A stretch of 6,579 nucleotides of DNA from Chloroflexota bacterium (GCA_021790715.1 JAJYGK010000042.1:1-6579); one strand, 5' to 3'. Counted from the first letter of the stretch, positions 1-6,004 are shown. The notes: a model not told the origin generated them from the letters alone. Made by a program: numbers and translations.

Positions 1-2
1 CC

Positions 3-677
3 GAGGAGATCGGCGCGCGGCTGCTGGCGCTGATCCGGGCGCGCGAGCTGCGGCCGGGCGACAAGCTGCCGCCCGAGCGCTCGCTGGCGGCGATGATGAA
101 CGTCAGCCGGCCCGTGCTGCGCGAGGCCCTGCGCGCCCTGTCGATGATGCGGGTGGTCGACATCCGGCAGGGCAGCGGGACGTACGTCACCTCGCTCGAG
201 CCGACCCAGCTCGTCTCCCACCTCGACTTCGCGTTCTCGACCGACAGCGTGGCGCTCGTCCAGGTGCTCGAGGCACGGCGCGTGGTCGAGGTCGGAAACG
301 TGCGCCTGGCGGCCGAACGAATCGGCCCGGCGGCGCTCGAATCGCTCGAGACGATCCTCGGGCGGCTGCGCGGGGCGATCGACGACCCGGCCGCGTTCAG
401 CGAGCTGGACATCGCGTTCCACGACACGATCTGCGCGGCCGCCGACAACTTCCTGCTCGGGCAGTTCATGGCGATCGTCAACACGCTCGCGAAGGTGAGC
501 CGCGAGCGGACCGGCGCGATCCGGGCGGTGCGCGAGGCCACGATCCACGACCACGCCGCGATCCTCGCGGCGCTCTGCGCGCGCGACGCCGACGCCGCCG
601 CACAGGCGATGGCGAACCACATCGCGCACGTCGAGCGCTCGCTCGCGGCCTCCGTCGACGAGGACCGGCCGGCATGA
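3..677 (+). CDS. GntR/FadR-family (FCD) transcriptional regulator, 5'-truncated by window edge
   Basis: A DNA-binding repressor or activator that probably senses a small organic acid and controls the downstream molybdenum hydroxylase genes. The frame is open from base 3, and the winged-helix hallmark LRPGDKLPPERSLAA lies before the first ATG at 93. That ATG is therefore internal, and the real start lies off the left edge, probably only 10-20 residues upstream. The visible 224 residues show the GntR helix-turn-helix (NVSRPVLREALRAL) and the wing (RQGSGTYV). An all-helical FCD ligand domain follows, with its usual metal/ligand residues: D and H in LDIAFHDTI, H in IHDHAAIL and H in MANHIAHVERSL. 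The stop overlaps the next start as ATGA (674-677), so regulator and enzyme genes are co-transcribed. Its operator would lie upstream, outside the window. Family assignment is secure; effector and targets are inferred from context. Confidence 0.93.
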   Translation, partial: EEIGARLLALIRARELRPGDKLPPERSLAAMMNVSRPVLREALRALSMMRVVDIRQGSGTYVTSLEPTQLVSHLDFAFSTDSVALVQVLEARRVVEVGNVRLAAERIGPAALESLETILGRLRGAIDDPAAFSELDIAFHDTICAAADNFLLGQFMAIVNTLAKVSRERTGAIRAVREATIHDHAAILAALCARDADAAAQAMANHIAHVERSLAASVDEDRPA

Positions 678-1195
678 AGGTCAGCGGGACCTGCACCCTC
701 GGCGCCGGGGCCGCCGAGGTGTTCGACGCGATCTGCGACCCGGGCACGCTCCTCGCGGTCATCCCCGGGTGCGAGGCGATCGAGCGGACCGGCCCCGACG
801 AGTACGCCGGGCGGATCTCGCTCCGGCTGCCCGGCGCCGCGGGCAGCTACCGCACGCTGGTCCGCCTGGTCGACGCCGTACGGCCCGAGCGTGCCGGGAT
901 GGAGGGGAGCGTCGAGGGCCCGATGGGATCGATCCGGGGGCGGGCGGAGTTCGAGCTCGCCCCTGCCCCATCGGCGGGCGAGGCGCCCCTGCCTCCCGAG
1001 ACGGTCCTCGACTACCGCGGCGACGCCGTCATCCAGGGGCCGCTCGCCCGTCTCGACTCGCGCTTCGCCGAGCGCCTCGCCGAATCGCTGATCTCGCAGG
1101 GCCTCCGGGCCCTCGATCACCGCCTCATCGAAGCCAGGACCACGGTCGCCTCCGCTCCGGGGCGGCCATCCACCTCAGCGGAGGAGCCCGAGTGA
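674..1195 (+). CDS. CoxG-like SRPBCC-domain protein
   Basis: A 173-residue protein of the CoxG (CO dehydrogenase subunit G) branch of the SRPBCC/START-like fold. Seen in the sequence are the typical opening with V/I-F-D-A-I-x-D-P and IPGCE (residues 30-34), the glycine-rich strand EGPMGSIRGRAEFEL, and the C-terminal helix pattern LARLDSRFAERLAESL. CoxG proteins accompany molybdenum hydroxylases; in CO dehydrogenase systems they are implicated in membrane or quinone coupling of the enzyme. After the fold only about 25 polar residues remain, ending STSAEEPE, so no hydrophobic C-terminal anchor is visible. The ATG overlaps the regulator stop by 4 bases. Only a weak GAGG (660-663) precedes it, 10 bases away, which points to translational coupling. 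Role in this operon is inferred; it is probably an accessory and not a catalytic subunit. Confidence 0.88.
   Translation: MKVSGTCTLGAGAAEVFDAICDPGTLLAVIPGCEAIERTGPDEYAGRISLRLPGAAGSYRTLVRLVDAVRPERAGMEGSVEGPMGSIRGRAEFELAPAPSAGEAPLPPETVLDYRGDAVIQGPLARLDSRFAERLAESLISQGLRALDHRLIEARTTVASAPGRPSTSAEEPE
1180..1186 (+). promoter_or_regulatory. Ribosome binding site for the FAD subunit (supports GTG start)
   Basis: GGAGGAG lies within the last codons of the CoxG-like gene, five bases before the GTG at 1192. It decides in favour of this GTG over the open frame that extends further upstream. Confidence 0.7.
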
Positions 1196-2043
1196 CAGTC
1201 GCCAGCTACTTCCTGCCGCGCTCGCCCGCGGAAGCGGTCGAGATCCTTGCGGCCCGCGGACCATCGCTGATGGTCATGTCCGGCGGCACCGTCGCGATGC
1301 CGCTCGTCAACGAGGGCATCTCGCTGCCCGAGGAGGTCATGGGCCTCCGGTTCGCCGGCCTCGATCGCCTCGAGGTCGTCGACGGCGGTCTCGAGATCGG
1401 TGCCACCGTCACCCTCACGCGGCTGCTCCGACAGCGGACGGTCCGCATGCTGTCGGACGCGGCACGGAGCACGGCCAGCTGGACCGTCCGGAACCTGGCC
1501 ACCGTCGGTGGGAACCTGTTCACCCCGCCGCCCGGCGGCGACGTCGCGACGGCGCTCCTCGCGCTGGATGCGTCCGTGACGCTCACTGGGCCGGCGGGCT
1601 CGCGCACGGTTCCGCTCGCGGACTTCTTCACCGGCTTCATGACGACCGTCCTGCGCGACGACGAGCTCGTGACGTCGATCCGCGTGCCGGCCGTCGAGGG
1701 CGGGACCGCCTACCTGAAGTTCGGCCGCAAGCAGGCGAACACGCCGTCGGTCGTCACGGTCGCCGTCCGGGTCGTCCGTGACGGCGGGGCCGTCACCGAC
1801 GCGCGCATCGCGCTCGGGGCCGCGGGCCCCCATCCCATCCTCGCGGACGGTGCCCGAACCGCGCTCGTCGGATCGCGGCTCGACGACGACGCGATCGGCG
1901 CGGCCGCGGATGCCGCGGCCCGCGAGTCCGAGCCGTTCAGCGACGGAATCGCGAGCGAATGGTACCGGCGGCGGATGGTCCGCCTGTTCGTCCGGCGGGC
2001 GCTCGAGCAGGTGGCGTCGGCGGGCGCCGGGGAGGGTCGATAG
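1192..2043 (+). CDS. Molybdenum hydroxylase FAD-binding subunit (CoxM-like)
   Basis: This 283-residue flavoprotein subunit of a xanthine-dehydrogenase-family enzyme would take electrons from the [2Fe-2S] subunit onto FAD and pass them to an external acceptor. The FAD-binding motifs of the CoxM/PCMH fold are visible: SGGT at residues 30-33 (usually AGGT/AGGQ) and TVGGN at 104-108. The second runs into FTPPPGGD, a variant of the common NxxxxSPAAD. Further family features are the NTPSVVTVAVRV strand, ALGAAGPHPI, and the C-terminal helix EWYRRRMVRLFVRRAL. Length matches the family (about 280-290). The GTG at 1192 is chosen because it overlaps the previous stop (GTGA 1192-1195), has GGAGGAG five bases upstream, and begins exactly at the family N-terminus (ASYFLPRSPAEAVEIL). 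The frame is open further upstream to 769, but that extension lies inside the CoxG-like gene and has no homologous look. Confidence 0.93.
   Translation: MTVASYFLPRSPAEAVEILAARGPSLMVMSGGTVAMPLVNEGISLPEEVMGLRFAGLDRLEVVDGGLEIGATVTLTRLLRQRTVRMLSDAARSTASWTVRNLATVGGNLFTPPPGGDVATALLALDASVTLTGPAGSRTVPLADFFTGFMTTVLRDDELVTSIRVPAVEGGTAYLKFGRKQANTPSVVTVAVRVVRDGGAVTDARIALGAAGPHPILADGARTALVGSRLDDDAIGAAADAAARESEPFSDGIASEWYRRRMVRLFVRRALEQVASAGAGEGR
2029..2036 (+). promoter_or_regulatory. Ribosome binding site for the iron-sulfur subunit (supports GTG start)
   Basis: GGGGAGGG sits at the end of the FAD-subunit gene, eight bases before the GTG at 2045, and supports that GTG as the start. Confidence 0.7.
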
Positions 2044-2044
2044 G

Positions 2045-2527
2045 GTGGCATCCGTCGTCGTCAGCTTCGAGCTCAACGGTCGGCCGGCGGAGGTCCTCGC
2101 CCGGCCCATGACCACCTTGCAGTCCGTGCTGCGCAACCAGCTCGGCTTCACGGCCACCAAGGAGGGCTGCCGGCAGGGCGGCTGCGGCAGCTGCACCGTG
2201 CTCGTCGACGGCGAGCCGATGCCGTCGTGCCTGCTGCCGATCGAGGACGTGGCCGGCCGCCGCGTGACGACCCTGGAGGGCATCACGCCGATCGACGGCC
2301 TGAGCCCGGTCCAGCAGGCGTTCCTCGACGGGAACGGCTTCCAGTGCGGCTACTGCACCCCGGGCATGGAGATGCTCGCAACGGCGCTGCTCGAGCGGAA
2401 CCCGTCGCCGGGCCGTGACGAGATCGTCGAGGCGCTCGGCGGCAACATCTGCCGCTGTACCGGCTACCAGCCCATCGTCGACGCGATCGAGGCGGCCGCC
2501 GGGGCCGCGAGCACGGGGGAGCGGTGA
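2045..2527 (+). CDS. Molybdenum hydroxylase [2Fe-2S] iron-sulfur subunit (CoxS-like)
   Basis: This 160-residue electron-transfer subunit carries two [2Fe-2S] clusters and links the Mo site to FAD. All eight cluster cysteines are present. C42, C47, C50 and C62 (in CRQGGCGSC and PSCL) form the plant-ferredoxin-type cluster. C101, C104, C136 and C138 (in QCGYCTPG and ICRCTGYQ) form the helical-domain cluster next to the Mo cofactor. Length is typical (150-170). The GTG at 2045 follows the FAD-subunit stop by one base, has GGGGAGGG (2029-2036) eight bases upstream, and starts the protein at the family N-terminus (SFELNGRPAEV). The longer open frame back to 1778 overlaps the FAD subunit and is discarded. 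No Tat or Sec signal is seen, so the complex is cytoplasmic. Confidence 0.96.
   Translation: MASVVVSFELNGRPAEVLARPMTTLQSVLRNQLGFTATKEGCRQGGCGSCTVLVDGEPMPSCLLPIEDVAGRRVTTLEGITPIDGLSPVQQAFLDGNGFQCGYCTPGMEMLATALLERNPSPGRDEIVEALGGNICRCTGYQPIVDAIEAAAGAASTGER
2515..2521 (+). promoter_or_regulatory. Ribosome binding site for L1; start ambiguous between GTG 2524 and ATG 2530
   Basis: GGGGGAG is two bases from the GTG at 2524 and eight bases from the in-frame ATG at 2530. Spacing favours the ATG. The 4-base GTGA overlap, as at the CoxG-like/FAD junction, favours the GTG. The protein differs by only two residues. Confidence 0.6.
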
Positions 2528-3978
2528 CGATGTCCGACCGCCTCACCGTCGTCGGCAGGTCCGTCCAGCGCAGCGACGGCGTCGGCCACGTCACCGGCCG
2601 CACCCGATTCGCCGCCGACCACACGTTCCCCGGGATGCTGCACCTGAAGATGGTCCGCAGCCCCGTCCACCATGCCTTGATCCGCGGCGTCGATCTGTCC
2701 GAGGCCGAGCACGTGCCCGGCTTCGTGCGCGCCCTGACGTGGCGGGACGTGCCGCACAACGTCTACACGATCCTCGGCCTGATCGGCGTCGAGCCCGAGG
2801 AGGAGTTCGTGCTCGCGCAGGACCGCGTCCGGTACAGGGGCGAGCCGATCGTGGCGATCCTCGCCGAGACGGAAGCCGCGGCGCTCGAGGCGGTCTCGAA
2901 GGTCCGGCTCGACCTCGAGGAGCTGCCCGCGGTCTTCGACGTGGAGGAGGCGCTGGCGCCCGGCGCGCCGATCGTGACGCACTGGGGCAGCAACGCGTTC
3001 ATGTTCGAGGGCCACCCGTTCCGGCGGGTGCGCTTCGGCGACGTCGAGGCGGGCTTCGCGCAGGCCGACGAGATCGTCGAGGCCGTGTACAACTCCAGCC
3101 CGATCGAGCAGGCGCCCATGGAGCCGACCGGCTGCATCGCGGTGCCCGAGGCGGGCGGGCGGTTCACCGTCTACACGAACACGCAGGCGCTCTACTTCAG
3201 CCTCGACAACACCGCGATCATCCTGCAGGTCCCCGGCAAGCGGCTCCACTTCGTCGGCGGCACGGTCGGCGGCGGGTTCGGCGGCAAGGTCGACGTGATC
3301 GTGGAGCCGATCGCGACGCTGGCGGCGATGAAGACGGACCGGCCGGTCCGCTACGTGTTCAGCCGCTCCGAGGAGATGCAGGTCTCGTCGACGCGGAGCG
3401 CGTGGCGGATCCGGATCCGCGACGGCGTCATGCGCGACGGGCGGATCGTGGCCCGCAAGGTGACGAGCTACGCCGACTCGGGCGCGTACAGCCGGCAGAC
3501 GCCCTACGCACTCACGAAGCACGCGGCGAACGCGGCCGGCCCGTACGCGATCCCCAACGTCTGGATCGACGCCTACTGCGTCTTCACGAACCGCACCCCG
3601 TCGAGCGCGATGCGCGGGTTCGGCGTGACCATGGCGTCGTTCGCGCTCGAGGTCCAGATGGACCGCATCGCGGAGCGCGTCGGCCTCGACCCGTGGACCG
3701 TCCGGTTCGTCAACGCGTACCGGAACGGCGACGTCAAGCCGCACCGGAAGGTCGTCGAGGACGCGACCCTGATCGAGACGATGCAGGCCGCCGCCGATCT
3801 CGTCGGGCACGAGCTGACCGACGAGCAGCGCGCGATGACGTCCGCGCCGCGGGACGGCGGAGCCGGCGGGGGCGGAGGCACGGCCGGACGCGAGGTCGCC
3901 GGCGGGCGTGGGGGCGCGGCCGGGCGCGAGGGCGCGGTCGGGAGCGGGTCCGTCGGGACGGCGGAAGGAGGTCGGTAG
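2524..3978 (+). CDS. Xanthine dehydrogenase-family molybdopterin subunit, N-terminal half (L1)
   Basis: This 484-residue first part of the Mo-cofactor catalytic subunit is expected to hydroxylate or oxidise an organic substrate together with the next gene product. The a/b hammerhead domain covers about residues 19-135 (RYRGEPIVAI at 103-112). The first Mo-cofactor-binding domain follows, with EQAPMEP (195-201), GGGFGGK (249-255) and the active-site loop MRGFGVTM (363-370). The loop is xanthine-dehydrogenase-like and has no CO-dehydrogenase active-site cysteine. Full-length homologues are about 750-800 residues; this one stops after the first Mo domain. Its last 46 residues (439-484) are a Gly/Ala/Arg-rich tail with an imperfect 12-residue tandem repeat. 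The GTG at 2524 overlaps the previous stop but sits only 2 bases after GGGGGAG (2515-2521). The in-frame ATG at 2530 has an 8-base gap and may be the real start. The specific substrate is unknown. Confidence 0.88.
   Translation: MTMSDRLTVVGRSVQRSDGVGHVTGRTRFAADHTFPGMLHLKMVRSPVHHALIRGVDLSEAEHVPGFVRALTWRDVPHNVYTILGLIGVEPEEEFVLAQDRVRYRGEPIVAILAETEAAALEAVSKVRLDLEELPAVFDVEEALAPGAPIVTHWGSNAFMFEGHPFRRVRFGDVEAGFAQADEIVEAVYNSSPIEQAPMEPTGCIAVPEAGGRFTVYTNTQALYFSLDNTAIILQVPGKRLHFVGGTVGGGFGGKVDVIVEPIATLAAMKTDRPVRYVFSRSEEMQVSSTRSAWRIRIRDGVMRDGRIVARKVTSYADSGAYSRQTPYALTKHAANAAGPYAIPNVWIDAYCVFTNRTPSSAMRGFGVTMASFALEVQMDRIAERVGLDPWTVRFVNAYRNGDVKPHRKVVEDATLIETMQAAADLVGHELTDEQRAMTSAPRDGGAGGGGGTAGREVAGGRGGAAGREGAVGSGSVGTAEGGR
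3880..3951 (+). repeat. Imperfect 36-base tandem duplication in the L1 tail
   Basis: Two 36-base units (3880-3915 and 3916-3951) share CGGCCGGxCGCGAGGxCGC at 3881-3899 and 3917-3935. In the L1 frame they encode TAGREVAGGRGG followed by AAGREGAVGSGS. Together with the preceding GGCGGGGGCGGAGG (3865-3878) they make a G-rich, low-complexity end to L1 next to the split point. Confidence 0.75.
3965..3971 (+). promoter_or_regulatory. Strong ribosome binding site for L2
   Basis: AAGGAGG is one of the best anti-16S matches in the window and lies nine bases before the ATG at 3981, inside the last codons of L1. It indicates that L2 is translated as an independent protein. Confidence 0.75.
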
Positions 3979-3980
3979 CG

Positions 3981-4988
3981 ATGGCGAAGCTGCGCGGAAC
4001 CGGCATCTCCGCGGTCAACTACCCCACCGGCATGAACCTGGGCGGCGACCCGTCCCAGGCCCTGATCCACGCCACGACCAGCGGCTCGTTCGTCGTCTCG
4101 CTCTCGAGCGCCGACCTCGGCCAGGGGCTGCGCACCGTCGTCGGCCAGATCGCGGCCGAGGTGCTGGGGGTGGCCGCCGACGAGATCGTCGTGGACATGG
4201 CGGACACGGACACGGGGCCGCACTGCATGGGCACGTTCGCCAGCCGGGCCACCCACCGGGTCGGGAACGCCGTCCGGATCGCGGCGCTCGAGGCCCGTGA
4301 CGCGCTCATGGACGTCGCGGCCATCGAGCTCGACGCACCCGTCGACCGCCTCGTCACCGACGGCCAGGGCAACGTGCTCGTGGCGTCCGATCCCGGCCGG
4401 TGCATGCGCGTCGCGGAGGTCGCGGCGAACGCCCAGTTCACGTATGGCCGGACGATCTCGGGGCGCGGCAGCTACATGAAGCCGAAGAGCCCGGTCGACC
4501 CGGAGACCGGGGCGATGGACCCGGACTCGACCGAGGCGCACGCGTGCACGGTCGCCGAGGTCGAGGTGGACACCGAGACCGGCCAGGTCCGCGTGCTGAG
4601 CATTCGGAGCGCGTACGAGGTCGGGCGCCAGGTGAACCCGGCACTGGTCCGCGGCCAGATCGTCGGCGGCGCCTTCATGGGCATGTCGCATGCCCTGTAC
4701 GAGACCACGGAGCCGTACTACCCGAACGACGACCACAAGCCGAAGGACTTCAGCGAGTACCTGATGCCGGGCCCGGCCGAGCTGCCGGAGATCGACTGCG
4801 TCGTGCTGGAGGAGCCGTCGTCGAACGGGCCGTTCGGGGTGAAGGGCGTCGGCGAGATGACGGCGAACGCACCGATCCCGGCCATCGTCAACGCGATCTA
4901 CCACGCCTGCGGCGTGCACATCGACGACCTGCCGGTCACCCCCGAGAAGATTCTGCGCGGGCTCGAGGCCCGGGCGGCCGCCGAGTAG
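3981..4988 (+). CDS. Xanthine dehydrogenase-family molybdopterin subunit, C-terminal half (L2)
   Basis: This 335-residue second Mo-cofactor-binding domain starts where fused homologues begin the segment after the active-site loop (GTGISAVNYPTGMNLGGDPS). Visible motifs are DLGQG (45-49, Mo-cofactor contact), the TFASRATHRVGNAV stretch, the VEVDTETGQVRVL strand, and GVKGVGE (286-292). E292 aligns with the conserved catalytic glutamate of the family. The ATG lies two bases after the L1 stop, in a different frame, and is preceded by a strong AAGGAGG (3965-3971) nine bases upstream. This supports a real separate gene over a sequencing frameshift. The arrangement matches nicotinate dehydrogenase of Eubacterium barkeri (separate large and medium Mo subunits of about 50 and 37 kDa) and other split members of the family. 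The two products would have to associate to form one active site. Nicotinate as substrate is not established by the sequence. Confidence 0.9.
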   Translation: MAKLRGTGISAVNYPTGMNLGGDPSQALIHATTSGSFVVSLSSADLGQGLRTVVGQIAAEVLGVAADEIVVDMADTDTGPHCMGTFASRATHRVGNAVRIAALEARDALMDVAAIELDAPVDRLVTDGQGNVLVASDPGRCMRVAEVAANAQFTYGRTISGRGSYMKPKSPVDPETGAMDPDSTEAHACTVAEVEVDTETGQVRVLSIRSAYEVGRQVNPALVRGQIVGGAFMGMSHALYETTEPYYPNDDHKPKDFSEYLMPGPAELPEIDCVVLEEPSSNGPFGVKGVGEMTANAPIPAIVNAIYHACGVHIDDLPVTPEKILRGLEARAAAE

Positions 4989-4989
4989 C

Positions 4990-4994
4990 GGGAG
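4990..4994 (+). promoter_or_regulatory. Ribosome binding site for the cupin gene
   Basis: GGGAG in the 12-base gap between the L2 stop and the cupin ATG, with a six-base spacing. Confidence 0.6.
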
Positions 4995-5000
4995 CGCGTC

Positions 5001-5408
5001 ATGGGTCAGATCACGACGTGGGACGAGTTCCCCACGGTCGAGTACGTGCGGGGCGTCAGCCGCCAGGCCGTCTCCGGCGAGAAGGTCATGATGACGCGGA
5101 TCGTCTACCGCGACGGCGTCGTCGTCCCTGAGCACCACCATCCGGCCGAGCAGATCATGCTCGTCGAGCGGGGGCGGCTGTGGGCCAGGGTCGGCGACGA
5201 GGAGGCCGAGGTCGGACCCGGGTCGCTCCTCGTCATCCCGTCGGACTGGATCCACGCGTTCCGGCAGCTCGGCGACGAGGACGTCGTGTTCTACGAGTGC
5301 TTCGCGCCGATCCGGCTCGAGTACCTGGTCGGGTTCAAGGGCCCGGATCCGTCGCTGGCGATGATGGTGTCGGCGCTGGCGGCCCGCGAGGCGGATCCCC
5401 CCGACTGA
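5001..5408 (+). CDS. Small single-domain cupin, KdgF-like
   Basis: This 135-residue metal-binding beta-barrel protein carries both cupin motifs. Motif 1 is G39-x5-H45-x-H47-x3-Q51-x6-G58 (HHHPAEQ), with Gln in the usual Glu position. Motif 2 runs over GPGSLLVIPSDWIHAF with H85 as the fourth ligand. The ending YECFAPIRLEYL resembles KdgF, the uronate-ring-opening cupin, whose catalytic D-x-F-x3-R would correspond to E99-x-F101-x3-R105 here. KdgF is also about this size and carries the same HxHxxEQ ligand set. The gene follows L2 by 12 bases with GGGAG (4990-4994) six bases before ATG, so it belongs to the operon. The neighbouring convergent gene looks like kdgK, which makes a uronate link attractive. 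A sensor or accessory role for the Mo enzyme is equally possible, because similar small cupins are widespread. Fold is certain, function is not. Confidence 0.85.
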   Translation: MGQITTWDEFPTVEYVRGVSRQAVSGEKVMMTRIVYRDGVVVPEHHHPAEQIMLVERGRLWARVGDEEAEVGPGSLLVIPSDWIHAFRQLGDEDVVFYECFAPIRLEYLVGFKGPDPSLAMMVSALAAREADPPD

Positions 5409-5414
5409 CGGGGG
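5398..5414 (+). terminator. GC-rich hairpin across the cupin stop codon, possible operon terminator
   Basis: CCCCCG (5398-5403) pairs perfectly with CGGGGG (5409-5414) around a 5-base loop ACTGA that contains part of the TGA stop (5406-5408). No U-tract follows, so classical intrinsic termination is doubtful. It may instead stabilise the 3' end or act as a weak terminator. Confidence 0.35.
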
Positions 5415-5421
5415 CCGGGTC

Positions 5422-5499
5422 GGAGTCGGAGTCGGAGTCGGAGCCGGAGTCGGAGCCGGAGTCGGAGTCGGAGTCGGAGTCGGAGTCGGAGCCGGAGTC
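5422..5499 (+). repeat. 13-unit hexanucleotide microsatellite GGAG(T/C)C
   Basis: Thirteen back-to-back GGAGTC or GGAGCC units lie only 13 bases past the cupin stop. Ten are GGAGTC; units 4, 6 and 12 are GGAGCC. Degenerate units flank it (CGGGTC before, GTTGTC after). Forward frames would read as Ser-Glu/Pro-Glu or Arg-Ser repeats, and one reverse frame as Pro-Thr/Pro-Ala repeats, but no gene context supports translation. Confidence 0.93.
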
Positions 5500-5579
5500 G
5501 TTGTCGGGCGCGGCGATCCGGCGGCGCCCGGGCTGGTGCCGGCGCCCGAGCGGCGCGCGGTCGTCCGAGGCGCCGTCGC

Positions 5580-5615
5580 GCCGATCCGGCGTACCGCGCC
5601 GCCGGTGGGATCGGC
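5580..5615. repeat. Inverted repeat, imperfect hairpin
   Basis: GCCGATCC (5580-5587) and GGATCGGC (5608-5615) are perfect reverse complements. Inside, GGCG (5588-5591) can pair with CGCC (5600-5603), leaving GGTG unpaired on one side. It could form on either transcript and has no T-tract. Function is unknown. Confidence 0.4.
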
Positions 5616-5644
5616 CCGACAGGCCGCCGTCACGGTGCTCGCCG

Positions 5645-5774
5645 CTGCCCGGCCAGATTCCCGCCCGGCGTCGGTTATCCCTCCGTCGCTGGGCCTGCCC
5701 GGCCAGATTCCCGCCCGGCGTCGACTATCCCTCCGTCGCTGGGCCTGCCCGGCCAGATTCCCGCCCGGCGTCGA
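5645..5774 (+). repeat. Tandem repeat, 50-base period, about 2.6 copies
   Basis: The element starting GGCCAGATTCCCGCCCGG recurs at 5651, 5701 and 5751, an exact 50-base period. Copies 1 and 2 differ at two of 50 positions (GGTTAT versus GACTAT). Copy 3 matches for 24 bases and then diverges, and 6 bases of a preceding unit are present. The near-identity of whole units, including the stretch between conserved cores, argues for a recent local duplication and against CRISPR. Confidence 0.92.
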
Positions 5775-5964
5775 GTACGCATGCACGGACCCGCGGCTCG
5801 GCGCGGACGAGCCTGCCCGGTCGCGCTCAGCGGCGTGCCGCGCGTACCTCCTGCTGCCATCCCGCACACGGCGCCGTGTCATCGAGCCCGCCCGGGCACT
5901 CCGAAGCGCACGGCCGCCCGTTCCAGCCCGCCGCAACGGCGCCCGCCGGTGGCAGGTTGCCGTT

Positions 5965-5986
5965 GGCGTCGTGCGTAGGCGACGCC
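5965..5986. repeat. Short hairpin
   Basis: GGCGTCG (5965-5971) and CGACGCC (5980-5986) form a perfect 7-base-pair stem with an 8-base loop. Its right arm is also the beginning of the inverted copy of the 50-base repeat core. No T-run follows on either strand. Confidence 0.4.
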
Positions 5987-6004
5987 CGGCGGGAATCCGG
6001 CAGG
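5980..6004 (-). repeat. Degenerate inverted copy of the 50-base repeat core
   Basis: The stretch reads CGACGCCCGGCGGGAATCCG followed by GCAGG. It aligns with the reverse complement of the core at 5744-5773, with two substitutions and a five-base deletion (CGGGC missing before AGG). It therefore forms an inverted pair with the tandem array across about 205 bases. Confidence 0.6.

Noticed and set aside
93..95. ATG as the start of the GntR regulator
   Set aside because: Half of the winged-helix DNA-binding domain would be lost; the conserved segment upstream is in frame and open to the window edge.
769..1191. Upstream extension of the FAD-subunit frame
   Set aside because: It lies inside the CoxG-like gene and is Arg-rich nonsense; the family N-terminus starts at the GTG at 1192.
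1117..2286. Minus-strand 389-codon frame opposite the FAD and iron-sulfur subunits
   Set aside because: Low-complexity Arg/Asp/Gly composition, no motif, and fully antisense to conserved genes.
2415..3980. Upstream extension of the L2 frame, giving an 857-codon frame
   Set aside because: The extension is Arg/Pro/Ala-rich out-of-frame translation of L1. L2 begins naturally at the ATG at 3981 behind AAGGAGG.
2524..4988. CO dehydrogenase large subunit (coxL), as the neighbourhood suggests
   Set aside because: The active-site loop is MRGFG without the form I cysteine motif, and the subunit is split; a general molybdenum hydroxylase is the safer call.
5645..5774. Possible CRISPR array
   Set aside because: The segments between the repeat cores are nearly identical instead of unique, there are fewer than three full units, and no cas genes are present.
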